This document shows positions 18,735-27,720 of a stretch of DNA of 64,000 nucleotides, in pieces. Within the stretch, counting starts at the first letter, position 1; the number at the start of each line of letters is the position of its first letter. Under the pieces are notes generated by a model. It saw only the letters and a program-made list of their open reading frames with translations, did not search any database and was not told the DNA's origin. Origin of the DNA: JBBDMU01 sp040905685 (GTDB lineage Bacteria > Bacteroidota > Rhodothermia > Balneolales > Natronogracilivirgulaceae); contig JBBDRB010000092.1 of assembly GCA_040905685.1 (NCBI GenBank), positions 1 to 64,000 on the forward strand, in the 5' to 3' direction. Made by a program: the position numbers and the translations under genes.

Positions 18735-19867
18735 CGCAGTTTCAGTGTTATGATCGTAAAGGTGGCCAGCAGGATGGCGATTATCCAGAACCGGACCACA
18801 ATCTTCGGCTCGGTCCACCCTTTTTTCTCAAAGTGATGGTGGATAGGGGCCATCAGAAACAGGCGCCGGCCTTCTCCATAGCGTTTCTTTGTGTATTTGT
18901 AGTACCCCGTCTGCATGATCACCGAGAGGGTCTCCATAAGAAAAACGCCGCACAATATGGGAAGCAGCAACTCTTTGTGCACCATTAAGGCAACGGCCCC
19001 GATCGCTCCGCCCAGGGCCAGCGATCCGGTATCCCCCATAAAAACCTCGGCGGGATAGGTGTTGTACCACAGAAAGCCAAAGCAGGCACCGGTCAAAGCG
19101 GCGCAAAAAATGGTGAGTTCGGCCGTTCCGGGTAAGAACATGATATCCAGAAAATTCGAATAATCCACCCGGCCGGAAACGTAGGCCAGTATGCCCAGTG
19201 CCAGTCCGGCTATGGCGGAAGTGCCGCTGGCAAGCCCGTCCAGTCCGTCGGTGAGGTTGACGGAATTACTGAGGGCCGTGATGATAAATATGCATACCGG
19301 TATATACACGATCCACCCCAAAGAGTCCCCGAAAATGGCATAATCCACTGTATATTCCTTAAAAAACGGAATGGTGCTGACGGTGTTGGTATCCTGGAAA
19401 TCAGGATGAAAATAAAGGACCGCCCCCAGGACCGAACCGACGAAGATCTGGCCGGTCACCTTGAATTTGCCCAGCAGACCCTGTTTGTCTTTTTTTATGA
19501 TCTTTATATAATCGTCAACAAAACCCACGATGCCCAGGGAAACGGACACAAACAGGATCAGGATGATGTAGATGTTACCGGGCCGGGCCCAAAGCAGGGT
19601 CGGGATGACAATGGCCAGCAGAATGATCAATCCTCCCATGCTGGGAGTTCCTTTTTTTATCTTGTGATGCTCAAGTCCTATGCCATCACGGAAGGTCTCT
19701 TTCAGTTGCATGTTTTCGAGCCAGAGAATGATGCGTTTACCGAAGATCACCGAAATGATCAGGGCCGTGAAGGCTGCAAGGGCGCTGCGCACGGTGATGA
19801 AACTAAATACACCGAAACCCGCCGTTCCGGCCGCCTCCCTGAGGTATTCAAGCAGAAGATACAGCAT
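18731..19867 (-). CDS. mraY: Phospho-N-acetylmuramoyl-pentapeptide transferase
   Basis: 378 residues, a polytopic membrane enzyme. KKGTPSMGGLIIL, VGFVDDYIKI, NLTDGLDGLASG (catalytic Asp pair) and FLMAPIHHHFEKKGW are the classic MraY blocks. It transfers phospho-MurNAc-pentapeptide to undecaprenyl phosphate, giving lipid I. The ATG overlaps the murE stop by 1 nt (TAATG). No murF sits between murE and mraY, as usual in Bacteroidota dcw clusters. Confidence 0.98.
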   Translation of the reverse strand: MLYLLLEYLREAAGTAGFGVFSFITVRSALAAFTALIISVIFGKRIILWLENMQLKETFRDGIGLEHHKIKKGTPSMGGLIILLAIVIPTLLWARPGNIYIILILFVSVSLGIVGFVDDYIKIIKKDKQGLLGKFKVTGQIFVGSVLGAVLYFHPDFQDTNTVSTIPFFKEYTVDYAIFGDSLGWIVYIPVCIFIITALSNSVNLTDGLDGLASGTSAIAGLALGILAYVSGRVDYSNFLDIMFLPGTAELTIFCAALTGACFGFLWYNTYPAEVFMGDTGSLALGGAIGAVALMVHKELLLPILCGVFLMETLSVIMQTGYYKYTKKRYGEGRRLFLMAPIHHHFEKKGWTEPKIVVRFWIIAILLATFTIITLKLR

Positions 19868-21345
19868 TAATGCGCCCTCCCTGCTTTGGCCAGGCTTTTT
19901 TCAATAACCTTGAGGGCATCGAGGGCTGTGAGCTTGTCATCAAAATGATGAAACACGCCCTTCACTTCCTGATGGGTTTCATGGCCCTTGCCGGCAATCA
20001 GGATGATGCTCCGTGAATCGGCCCGGCCTATGGTTTTGACAATCGCTTCCTTCCGGTCGGCTTCCCGGATTACCTGGTCCGTTTTGGTAAAACCCCTGAA
20101 TATATCATCCAGGATGACCGAGGGATCCTCGCTGCGGGGATTGTCGGAGGTCACGGTAATGAAGTCGGCATACTTTTCAGCATATTTGGCCATTAAGGGC
20201 CTTTTGGAAACATCGCGGTCACCGCCCGCCCCGAAAACAACATGAAGGGTCTCGTTTTCTTTCTTTACATCACGGAGGGTTTCCAGTACGTTTTTCAGGG
20301 CATCCGGGGTGTGTGCATAATCGATGAGTATGACGGGCAAATCCACAGCCGAATCAAAGACAAGCTTCTCCATTCTGCCGGGTGCACCCGGCGACCGGGC
20401 CAGGGCTGCTACCGTTTCGCCCTGCTGACATCCAAGGGCCCTGCAGGCCCGGTAAGCAAGCGCCAGGTTATAGGCATTGAACGTGCCAATCAGCGGACTG
20501 GTAATGCGGACCCCACCTACCTCGAGTATGAGTCCGCCGGAGTTATTGTGAAGTATGGCATCACCCTGGTTGTTATTGAACCCGTACCGCTGAACCCGGG
20601 CCCGGCAATCCTGTACCATGTATTCGCCCCGGGGATCATCCGTGTTGACAATGGCGACGGCATTTTCTTTCAGGCCATCAAACAACCGTTTCTTGGCCCG
20701 GGCATAGGCGTCCGCGGTTTTGTGGTAATCCAGGTGATCGTGACTTAAGTTGGTGAAGCCGGCTACGGCAAAATCAATACCACCGGCCCGCTGCTGGTCC
20801 AGGGCATGGGATGAGATCTCCATGCAGGCAAACGTACAATCCTCTTCGGCAACGTTCCGGAACGTACGGGCAAGCTCAACGGCATCCGGGGTGGTGAGGC
20901 GGCTGAAGCCGGGCTTATCATTGATCATCGTGCCGACGGTGCCCAATAAGGCGGCCGGGTGATCAAGCCGGCGCAGTACCTGATAGATCAGCGTGGCTAC
21001 GGTTGTCTTGCCATTGGTACCGGTAATGCCGGTGATCTTCAGCTTCCGGGAAGGATTGCCTTCAAATGCCTGGGCTAATCTTCCAAGTAAATTCCGTGTA
21101 TTGCCTACTTTGATCTGGGGCACAGTAATATGCGGATCGAAATCCTCGACTATCATAGCCGAGGCGCCCTGCCTGGCCGACTGGGCCAGAAAATGATGGC
21201 CATCGGAACGATAGCCCCGGATGGCTATAAACACGTCGCCGGGTTCCGTTTTCCGGGAATCAAGCACCAGGTTACCCATGGGTGCAGCGCTATTGCCCTG
21301 AACGGCCAGCGGCTCGCAGAGTGATATGAGTTCTTTAAAATTCAA
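19867..21345 (-). CDS. murE: UDP-MurNAc-tripeptide synthetase, meso-DAP type
   Basis: 492 residues. N-terminal UDP-binding domain (LDSRKTEPGDVFIAIRGYRSDGH), ATP loop GTNGKTTVATL, the Mur ligase middle signature LSHDHLDYHKT, and DNPRSEDP in the C-terminal domain. The DNPR motif predicts meso-diaminopimelate as the added residue and so a DAP-type wall. The ATG overlaps the ftsI stop by 4 nt. Confidence 0.97.
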   Translation of the reverse strand: MNFKELISLCEPLAVQGNSAAPMGNLVLDSRKTEPGDVFIAIRGYRSDGHHFLAQSARQGASAMIVEDFDPHITVPQIKVGNTRNLLGRLAQAFEGNPSRKLKITGITGTNGKTTVATLIYQVLRRLDHPAALLGTVGTMINDKPGFSRLTTPDAVELARTFRNVAEEDCTFACMEISSHALDQQRAGGIDFAVAGFTNLSHDHLDYHKTADAYARAKKRLFDGLKENAVAIVNTDDPRGEYMVQDCRARVQRYGFNNNQGDAILHNNSGGLILEVGGVRITSPLIGTFNAYNLALAYRACRALGCQQGETVAALARSPGAPGRMEKLVFDSAVDLPVILIDYAHTPDALKNVLETLRDVKKENETLHVVFGAGGDRDVSKRPLMAKYAEKYADFITVTSDNPRSEDPSVILDDIFRGFTKTDQVIREADRKEAIVKTIGRADSRSIILIAGKGHETHQEVKGVFHHFDDKLTALDALKVIEKSLAKAGRAH

Positions 21346-23504
21346 TTATGGGGTAATGTCTGAGAAATAAGTGTGGTCATGGGTTGGTTTTTTCCCCTTA
21401 TTGTTACGGTTCTTCCTCTTACATATTGGGCTCCCGGTTCAGGAAATTGCGTATTGACCGTACCAGAACCTATGAGTCGGATATCATACCCGGCTTGGGT
21501 CAGCAGATGTAAAGCCTTGCGCATGCTGAGCCCCTGGACATCGGGTACCCTATTATGGTTATCGGAAATCATGGCCGTTTTGGGCGAATTTACTTCTGAT
21601 AAAGTTATACGGACCTCTTCCTGTTTACCGGTCTGTTCACCGGCCTGCGGAATTTGGCGTGAAACATAGGCCCCGGTCCCTTCGAAGGTGTAGGAACGGC
21701 CGCCGGATTCAAGCAGCGACTTAGCATCTTCCCGGCTGAGGCCTTTCACATTTGGGACATGGGCCAGATGATGATTCGGAGCCGGTTCGGTTGAAACCGG
21801 TTCAGGTTGCAATTCATCATCCAGCCCAATGATTCTGGTGGCGATGTCACGGAATATGGGTCCGGCCGTGAAACCGCCATAATAACTGTTTTTTGGCTCA
21901 TCCAGCATAATCAGGCAAACATAGGCAGGATCGTCAGCGGGGTAAAAGCCCACGAAGGAAGCCCGGTATTGGGAGCGGTATTCCCCGTTAATGTACTTTT
22001 GGCTGGTTCCTGTTTTTCCGGCAATAGACATTCCGTCGATCTGTGCGTAGCTGGCCGTTCCCGAATCAGAGACAACGGCCGTAAAAATGGGCATCAATCG
22101 TTCTATAGTCTCCGGCTTAATTACCCGTCGTATCGCTTTCGGAGTATGTTCTTTTACCGTAAACCCGTGTTCATCGAGCACTCTTTCCAGGATATAGGGC
22201 TGCATGATGACCCCCTTGTTGGCGAAGGCTGCATAAGCCTGTGCAATCTGCATGGCGGTCACCTGCACTTCATATCCAATGGAAATCCATGGAAGGCTAA
22301 CCCGCGACCAGTTATAGGGCCGCCGGAGCCTGCCGGCTTCCTCGTTGGGGAGGCCTACGTTCGTTGAGGTGCCGAAGCCCAGATTCCTGGCGTATTGATA
22401 AAGAACTTCCGGCTCCAGACGCATGGCAATTTCTGAGGTAGCGATGTTGGAGGAACGGATAATGGTTTCCCCGAAAGTAAGGTCACCCAGGGGATTATGA
22501 TCTCGCATCCACTGGCCATGGATCATTTTCCGGCCGGACACCGGCGTGGAGAATATTTCATTATCGGTGACCACGCCCTGCTCGACAGCGGCAATGCTGG
22601 TTATCAGCTTAAACGTCGAACCCGGCTCTACCATATCGGATATGGCATAATTACGGCGATTCTCGTTTTTCAACGATGCCGGATTGTTTGGATCATACGT
22701 GGGATAATTGGCCATGGCTTTAACGGCGCCGGTTTTCGGATCCATGATAATGGCCGTTCCATAATTGGACCGCGTCGTTTCTATGCCTTTTTTCAACTCT
22801 TCCTCGACTACGGCCTGGATCCGGGCATCGATAGTGGTTTGAAGGGTATGGCCTTTTTCAGGCCGCTTTCTGGGGGCCCCTACGATAGCCCGTATCCGGT
22901 TTGACCGGTCCCTCCTTACCTGCTGAACACCCTCTTTTCCCTTTAGCAGGTTATCGTATGAAGCCTCAAGACCGATCATGCCCTTCAGGTCATTATTCAC
23001 GAAACCAAGCGCATGGCCGGCCAGGGAGTCATAATTATACTTCCGTTTATAGCTTTCCTCCAGGATTACTCCGCGGATCCCCAGGGCCTGGATCACCTCA
23101 TAATCCGTATGGTTCAGCGATGGTTCCATGACCACATAACGTGAACCCGCCGGGGCGGTGTTAAGCTTCCGGCGGTAATGAGCCGCTCCCTTCCCCGTGC
23201 GCGTTCCAAGGGTTTGAAACAGCATGTTCACCTGTTCTTCTGTCAGACCCCGGATCAGCGGATCCAGAGCCAGACGATGCGTCACCGAATTCGTAACCAG
23301 CAGCCGTCCCTTGGAATCCAGGATATCCCCCCTTTGGGCGGGAATGGATATGAAATCCACAGCCTGTTTACTCCAGAGCTCCCTCAGATTCTCCCCTTCC
23401 AGAAACTGGATGCGCAGGATTTGAAACACAATGGCACATGGCAACAGCAATATCAGGCCGGAAACCAGGAACATTCTGCCTATCATGGATGCGCGGTCGT
23501 TCAT
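21342..23504 (-). CDS. ftsI: Septal peptidoglycan transpeptidase FtsI with two PASTA domains
   Basis: About 720 residues. The start at 23504 (MNDRASMIGRMF) is chosen because it lies 1 nt after the ftsL stop; an in-frame ATG at 23552 would add 16 residues inside ftsL. One membrane segment near the N-terminus, then the PBP dimerisation domain, then the transpeptidase with GSTFK (SxxK), SSN (SxN) and KTGTSQ (KTG). Two C-terminal PASTA repeats follow (HVPNVKGLSREDAK and RVPDVQGLSMRKAL). It cross-links septal peptidoglycan in partnership with FtsW. Confidence 0.96.
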   Translation of the reverse strand: MNDRASMIGRMFLVSGLILLLPCAIVFQILRIQFLEGENLRELWSKQAVDFISIPAQRGDILDSKGRLLVTNSVTHRLALDPLIRGLTEEQVNMLFQTLGTRTGKGAAHYRRKLNTAPAGSRYVVMEPSLNHTDYEVIQALGIRGVILEESYKRKYNYDSLAGHALGFVNNDLKGMIGLEASYDNLLKGKEGVQQVRRDRSNRIRAIVGAPRKRPEKGHTLQTTIDARIQAVVEEELKKGIETTRSNYGTAIIMDPKTGAVKAMANYPTYDPNNPASLKNENRRNYAISDMVEPGSTFKLITSIAAVEQGVVTDNEIFSTPVSGRKMIHGQWMRDHNPLGDLTFGETIIRSSNIATSEIAMRLEPEVLYQYARNLGFGTSTNVGLPNEEAGRLRRPYNWSRVSLPWISIGYEVQVTAMQIAQAYAAFANKGVIMQPYILERVLDEHGFTVKEHTPKAIRRVIKPETIERLMPIFTAVVSDSGTASYAQIDGMSIAGKTGTSQKYINGEYRSQYRASFVGFYPADDPAYVCLIMLDEPKNSYYGGFTAGPIFRDIATRIIGLDDELQPEPVSTEPAPNHHLAHVPNVKGLSREDAKSLLESGGRSYTFEGTGAYVSRQIPQAGEQTGKQEEVRITLSEVNSPKTAMISDNHNRVPDVQGLSMRKALHLLTQAGYDIRLIGSGTVNTQFPEPGAQYVRGRTVTIRGKNQPMTTLISQTLPHN

Positions 23505-23505
23505 A

Positions 23506-23916
23506 TTATTCGGGTATGCGGATGATGGGGTCGGCTGCTGCCCCGTGAACAAATCCCAGGCTGCCGGCCTGCCGGTAGATCTGTGCCGGTCCGGTCATCC
23601 GGTCATAGGCAAGAGACTGCTCGGCATGGCTTCGTCTGACCGTTTCATGCGTCCGGCGCAACTCCGTTACCTCCCTGAGGATTTCCTGGGTCTGGAAAAT
23701 ATGACTGAGGTAAATATATCCGGCTACGCCAATGATCAGGGTCGTCAGGATAATCTTCCAGGGTGCAATTTTAATACCGGATGACGATTTTTTCCTGGTC
23801 GCATACGATGACCTGCCGGCTTCAGGGTGATAACTTTTCAACCCGTAGAAGGGCTGATCGATCCGCTGAAGACTGGCCGGCTTCGGCCGTGTGGTATTTT
23901 TTGCCTTGGCTATCAT
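23506..23916 (-). CDS. ftsL: Cell division protein FtsL-like
   Basis: 136 residues. Basic N-terminal cytoplasmic tail of about 50 residues, one membrane segment at about 53-70 (WKIILTTLIIGVAGYIYL), then a short leucine-zipper-like coiled coil (ILREVTELRRTHETVRRSH). Topology, size and place between rsmH and ftsI identify it as FtsL, a bitopic partner of FtsB and FtsQ; sequence conservation is low in this family. It overlaps rsmH by 4 nt. Confidence 0.85.
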   Translation of the reverse strand: MIAKAKNTTRPKPASLQRIDQPFYGLKSYHPEAGRSSYATRKKSSSGIKIAPWKIILTTLIIGVAGYIYLSHIFQTQEILREVTELRRTHETVRRSHAEQSLAYDRMTGPAQIYRQAGSLGFVHGAAADPIIRIPE

Positions 23917-24839
23917 GCGGCATCCTCCCTTTTTTCTGCGGCCCTGAGCCTTGCGCTCCGTGCCCTTGGGTTGCGTTTGGTTTCGGCATCATCCGGGGTG
24001 ATAATCCTGTTGTGGATCATATTCAGCGGCTTTATATCATGACCATAAAAATCTTTCTCAAGCTTTCCTTCATGATTGCCGGTCTTGAAAAAATTCTTCA
24101 CTATTCTGTCCTCCAGCGAATGATAGGAAATGACGACAAACCGTCCATATCCTTTTAATAACTCCGTCCCTGTTTCCAGAACCCGCCTGAGCATGTCCAG
24201 CTCATGGTTTACCTCAATGCGAAGGGCCTGAAATATACGGGCCAGGGTCTTCACCCGGAACCGGTCGGGTGTTACGGCCGCAATGGCTTCCTTTAATTCC
24301 AGGGTGGTTTCCAGGGGACGGCGTTCGAGGATGGCATTCGCAATCCGGGGACTGTTTTTTTCCTCTCCGTAGCGATAGAAAATATTTCTAAGCGCCAGGT
24401 ATTCATATTCATTAAGGACTTTTTGAGCCGTCAGGCCCTGCATATTACTCATCCGCATATCCAGGGGGCCCGCATGCTGAAAGCTGAAGCCGCGTTGCGG
24501 TTCATTGATCTGATGGCTGGAGACCCCGAGGTCGAGCAATATACCGGAAATGCGGCCCGCCACCGATTCGGGCAAAGCTACATCCAGATAACCGAAATTG
24601 CCTTTTACCGCCTCGAAACGGGGTTCGTCTTTAAACCTCTCCGTTACGGTTTTAAGGGCATCGTCGTCCTGATCCAGTCCGTATAGTTTCCCCCTGCTCC
24701 CCAGCCTGGACAGGATGAGGGCCGCATGACCGCCACCGCCGACGGTACCATCGATATAAATGCCATCGGGATCATTGACCAGAATGGAAACCGATTCGGT
24801 TAATAATACCGGTTCGTGATAAGAAAAACGGCTGGTCAT
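23913..24839 (-). CDS. rsmH: 16S rRNA (cytosine(1402)-N(4))-methyltransferase
   Basis: 308 residues. SYHEPVLLTESV at the N-terminus, the SAM-binding DGTVGGGGHAALIL, ILLDLGVSSHQINEPQRGFSF and VISYHSLEDRIVKNFF are RsmH (MraW) signatures. It N4-methylates C1402 of 16S rRNA in the ribosomal P site. Second gene of the dcw cluster, starting directly after the mraZ stop. Confidence 0.98.
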   Translation of the reverse strand: MTSRFSYHEPVLLTESVSILVNDPDGIYIDGTVGGGGHAALILSRLGSRGKLYGLDQDDDALKTVTERFKDEPRFEAVKGNFGYLDVALPESVAGRISGILLDLGVSSHQINEPQRGFSFQHAGPLDMRMSNMQGLTAQKVLNEYEYLALRNIFYRYGEEKNSPRIANAILERRPLETTLELKEAIAAVTPDRFRVKTLARIFQALRIEVNHELDMLRRVLETGTELLKGYGRFVVISYHSLEDRIVKNFFKTGNHEGKLEKDFYGHDIKPLNMIHNRIITPDDAETKRNPRARSARLRAAEKREDAA

Positions 24840-25298
24840 TTAAAAATCCTCCATAACTTTTTCAAACAATTCCCGGTAAGTATCATCCTCAAGGGATTCA
24901 TCCTGTTTAGCCAGCCGGTCAGGAGACCATAATTCTATGCGTTCGCCCATGCCAATGAAAATGGCCCTGGAATCAATTCCGGCCCACTGCTTCAGATTGC
25001 CGGGCAGGGGAAGCCTGTTCTGGCTGTCGAGAATAAGGTCTTCGGCCGAACGCAGGAAATTGCGCAGGACCGTCCTTCCTTCACTTTTGAAAAAATTTAT
25101 ACCTGAAAGTTTTTCTTCCACTTTAAGCCACTGGTCTTCCGGGTACAGCAGAAGACAGTTCTCCAGTCCACGCAGAATGGTAAATCGTCCGCCTGCATCG
25201 GGACTGAGATATCGACGCAGTTTATGCGGGAAGCTCACGCGTCCTTTGCTGTCGATCGAATGTTCGTATTCACCTTTGAAACTGGCCACAACAGGCAC
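24840..25298 (-). CDS. mraZ: Transcriptional regulator MraZ
   Basis: 152 residues with two SpoVT/AbrB-like MraZ halves, each with a DSKGR or DSQNR type DxxxR motif (YEHSIDSKGRVSFPHKLR; LILDSQNRLPLPGNLK). MraZ is a DNA-binding repressor of its own dcw operon in E. coli, binding TGGG repeats near the promoter. Such repeats are present just upstream (25335-25359), so autoregulation is strongly suggested. First gene of the 13-gene minus-strand cluster. Confidence 0.96.
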   Translation of the reverse strand: MPVVASFKGEYEHSIDSKGRVSFPHKLRRYLSPDAGGRFTILRGLENCLLLYPEDQWLKVEEKLSGINFFKSEGRTVLRNFLRSAEDLILDSQNRLPLPGNLKQWAGIDSRAIFIGMGERIELWSPDRLAKQDESLEDDTYRELFEKVMEDF

Positions 25299-25334
25299 TC
25301 TGACTTTATCCGGATTTCAAGTTCAGGGAGAAAT

Positions 25335-25359
25335 CCCCACTTCCTCCCACTTTAACCCA
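25335..25359 (-). promoter_or_regulatory. MraZ operator: three TGGG boxes at 10-bp spacing
   Basis: On the minus strand TGGGT, TGGGA and TGGGG begin at 25359, 25349 and 25339, exactly 10 bp apart, separated by TAAAG and GGAAG. This is the known MraZ box layout (TGGGN with 5-nt spacers). It lies 37 bp upstream of the mraZ start and directly downstream of the predicted -10 element, a good place for repression. Confidence 0.85.
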
Positions 25360-25360
25360 C

Positions 25361-25390
25361 AAAGTACTCCAATTAATTCGAAGATGTCAA
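25361..25390 (-). promoter_or_regulatory. Predicted dcw/mraZ promoter
   Basis: Minus strand: TTGACA at 25390-25385, 18-nt spacer, TACTTT at 25366-25361. The -35 is a perfect consensus; the -10 is weak by the sigma70 standard. TACTTTG also resembles the Bacteroidota -7 element TAnnTTTG with one base missing. The MraZ boxes begin 1 nt downstream. Confidence 0.5.
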
Positions 25391-25405
25391 GTAAAAGCAT
25401 GGTTT

Positions 25406-25657
25406 TAAGCTGAAAAAGCTTACCCCTTTAACCCTAAAATAGGCCAGGTTGGCACATGCTTTATTTAACTTACTGTTTTTAATATATTTATGATAAATAT
25501 GTGCAATATATGTGTCTTAACATTTAATTTTTGTCCTTCTCCGTTTTAACCGGATATTATCATAACAAAAGCATAATGGTTCGTGCACCGGCCGGAAAAG
25601 CCCGGCCGGAAGTATCTGATCTGACCAGGCAATAGTTTTACCAGACCAGGGTTAAAT
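25406..25657. other. AT-rich regulatory spacer between mraZ and rlmN
   Basis: The space between mraZ and rlmN (25299-25657, 359 bp) is the only gene-free stretch over 300 bp. Beyond the mraZ promoter and operator it holds an inverted repeat TAAGCT-GAAAA-AGCTTA (25406-25422), an AT-rich core, and a GC-only hairpin CCGGCCGG-AAAAGC-CCGGCCGG (25588-25609) in the likely rlmN leader. GACCAGG occurs twice about 21 bp apart just before rlmN. No ORF or RNA gene was recognised. Confidence 0.5.
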
Positions 25658-26773
25658 ATGCACACCCCAATCTCTATAACCGAACATACCATGAAGACGG
25701 ACATTAAGAGCCTTACCCGGCCTCAGATTGAGAAATTTTGCGAGCAGCGCGGACTCGAACGGTTCCGTTCCGATCAGATATTCCAATGGCTTTTTCAAAA
25801 GCAGGCCCGCTCCGTATCCGATATGACCAATCTTTCCAAATCTCTGCGGGAAGAACTGGAAGGCCACATCACCATCACCGGAATTGATCCTGCGGGACGG
25901 CAGGAATCGCGGGACGGTACCATAAAATTCCTTTTCAGACTGCATGACAAGCATCTGATCGAAGCGGTCCTCATACCTGAATTCTACGATGACGGGGTGG
26001 CCAACCGCCTGACCGTGTGCATCTCTTCGCAGGTGGGCTGCGTGTTTGGCTGCGCCTTTTGCGCTACGGGTAAAATGGGTTATTTTCGCAGCCTGATAAG
26101 CGGGGAAATTGTCGATCAGCTGCAATTCATCAACGAGGTATGTTTGGATAAGTATGGCAAAAAGATTAACAATGTCGTGTACATGGGCATGGGAGAGCCC
26201 CTTCATAATTATGACGCCGTAATAAATTCGGCGACCATTATCACCGATCCCCAGAGCCTGGGTTTATCGCCCCGGCGCATCACTATATCCACGGTGGGAC
26301 TGACCAAACGCATTATGCAAATGGGCGATGATGATCTGCCATTCAACCTGGCCATCTCCCTGCACGCAGCAACGGATGAAAAGCGCGACAAGATCATGCC
26401 CATCAACGCATCCATGAATTTAAAAGCACTGCGTGAATCCCTGGTCCATTATCACAATAAAACCGGTCAGCCTGTAACGTATGAATACCTGCTGTTTGAT
26501 GAATTTAACGACTCCATAGATGATGCCCGCCATCTGGCTGAAATCGTAAAATGGATCCCTTCCAAAGTGAATATCATCATGTATAATAACGTGTCGGGGG
26601 TAACCCTGCAGCGTGCCCGGGAAGACAGGCTGAACGGCTTCCTGTCGGCGCTGAGAAAAAAAGATATTACAGCCACCGTACGCCGGAGCCGGGGCGACGA
26701 TATTGATGCCGGTTGCGGGCAGCTTGCGATCCGGGAAGACCAGCCCCGGGGAAAAACGATGGCAAAAGCCTGA
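25658..26773 (+). CDS. rlmN: Dual-specificity 23S rRNA/tRNA (adenine-C2)-methyltransferase RlmN
   Basis: 371 residues from the ATG at 25658; an ATG at 25691 (MKTDIKSLTRPQIEKF) may be the true start, since homologues usually begin close to this segment. A radical SAM protein: CVFGCAFC supplies the CxxxCxxC iron-sulfur ligands, followed by GMGEPLHNYDAV, and the C-terminal DAGCGQLA holds the methyl-accepting Cys. It methylates C2 of A2503 in 23S rRNA and A37 of some tRNAs. Confidence 0.96.
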   Translation: MHTPISITEHTMKTDIKSLTRPQIEKFCEQRGLERFRSDQIFQWLFQKQARSVSDMTNLSKSLREELEGHITITGIDPAGRQESRDGTIKFLFRLHDKHLIEAVLIPEFYDDGVANRLTVCISSQVGCVFGCAFCATGKMGYFRSLISGEIVDQLQFINEVCLDKYGKKINNVVYMGMGEPLHNYDAVINSATIITDPQSLGLSPRRITISTVGLTKRIMQMGDDDLPFNLAISLHAATDEKRDKIMPINASMNLKALRESLVHYHNKTGQPVTYEYLLFDEFNDSIDDARHLAEIVKWIPSKVNIIMYNNVSGVTLQRAREDRLNGFLSALRKKDITATVRRSRGDDIDAGCGQLAIREDQPRGKTMAKA

Positions 26774-26985
26774 TAACAAATTTTAACATCCCTTTTTCAG
26801 GCGTTTTGGTAAGTTTATAAGTTACTCTGTTTTTTGCAAATGGAGCCCTATTCCATTTACAGCCATTCCAGCTTACCCTCTTTCTACTCCTATTTCACCC
26901 ACAGGTTTTGCAACATGCAAGTTCAATAAACGTTAGACTTACATCAGGAGATACATAATTATTAACTTTTCTAAATTAAAAAATC

Positions 26986-27648
26986 ATGAGACGTATACTT
27001 ATCTCGAGCGTATTTTTACTGGCGTTTTTATGCTATTCAAACGCTGAAGCTCAAAACCAATCAAGAACGACTGATCAACGATCCATGCACATATCACCCA
27101 TACAGGATGCCTTGGGTATTGGTGTGAGAGGCGGCTTCTTCACAAGTGATGATGCCGAAACGGGGACTTGGCTCTCAGGCATACACGGGCGGTTTCGTTT
27201 TGGTCCCGTATTTGGCCTGGAAGCGGCCATAGACTATCAGGGCCAGCAGGAGTTTACTATTGATGGTGATGATATCGAGACCGAAGAACGGGATATCAGA
27301 AACATACCAATTACGGCTTCTGCGCTGATCCATGCCCCACTGTCACCCTATTTTGTGCCTTATGGCATTGCGGGTGGAGGTGTATATTTCACCTTTGAGG
27401 AATTTGACGATTTGCTGGATATCGAGGATGAAACCACGACCAACTTCGGTCTTCACCTCGGAGCCGGACTAGAGGTTCCGGCCAGCCGTAACCTGGCTTT
27501 TCACGGTGACTGGAGATATGTTTTTATGGATGATGCCGACGTTGATATCAACGATCAGGCCTTAAGCGGCAGCATGTTTACTGCCGGCATCACCTATTAT
27601 TTCCGTAAAAGCAACGACAGAAAACGTGATGACAGAGGCCGCAGGTGA
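26986..27648 (+). CDS. Outer-membrane beta-barrel (porin-like) protein
   Basis: 220 residues. Cleavable signal peptide (MRRILISSVFLLAFLCYSNAEA) then a short polar segment and an eight-strand-type barrel pattern: GIGVRGGFF, GPVFGLEAAIDYQG, YFVPYGIAGGGVYFTF, NFGLHLGAGLEVPASRNLAFHGDWRYVFM, GSMFTAGITYYF. Alternating glycine/aromatic strands and the terminal ITYYF are typical of OmpA/OmpX-like small barrels. A basic tail after the last strand is unusual. Function unknown. Followed by a strong terminator. Confidence 0.85.
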   Translation: MRRILISSVFLLAFLCYSNAEAQNQSRTTDQRSMHISPIQDALGIGVRGGFFTSDDAETGTWLSGIHGRFRFGPVFGLEAAIDYQGQQEFTIDGDDIETEERDIRNIPITASALIHAPLSPYFVPYGIAGGGVYFTFEEFDDLLDIEDETTTNFGLHLGAGLEVPASRNLAFHGDWRYVFMDDADVDINDQALSGSMFTAGITYYFRKSNDRKRDDRGRR

Positions 27649-27681
27649 TAATCTCCGGTAAAAAACTCAGTCGTCAACAGC

Positions 27682-27720
27682 AAAGGGAGCCCCGCGCATG
27701 CGCGGGGCTCCCTTTTTTTT
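27682..27720. terminator. Strong terminator between barrel protein gene and lepB
   Basis: GGGAGCCCCGCGC (27685-27697) pairs perfectly with GCGCGGGGCTCCC (27700-27712) around a 2-base centre, extended by AAA/TTT and followed by an eight-T run on the plus strand. It serves the barrel gene; only a short T run follows on the minus strand, so a role for lepB is weaker. Confidence 0.9.

Noticed and set aside
18731..21345. Missing murF between murE and mraY as an anomaly
   Set aside because: As far as I know dcw clusters of Bacteroidota commonly lack murF at this place, so it is a lineage trait.
25391..25440. GGGGTAA-like stretch upstream of mraZ as a third ECF promoter copy
   Set aside because: Only part of the 12-mer matches and no TTGTA lies at 12 nt.
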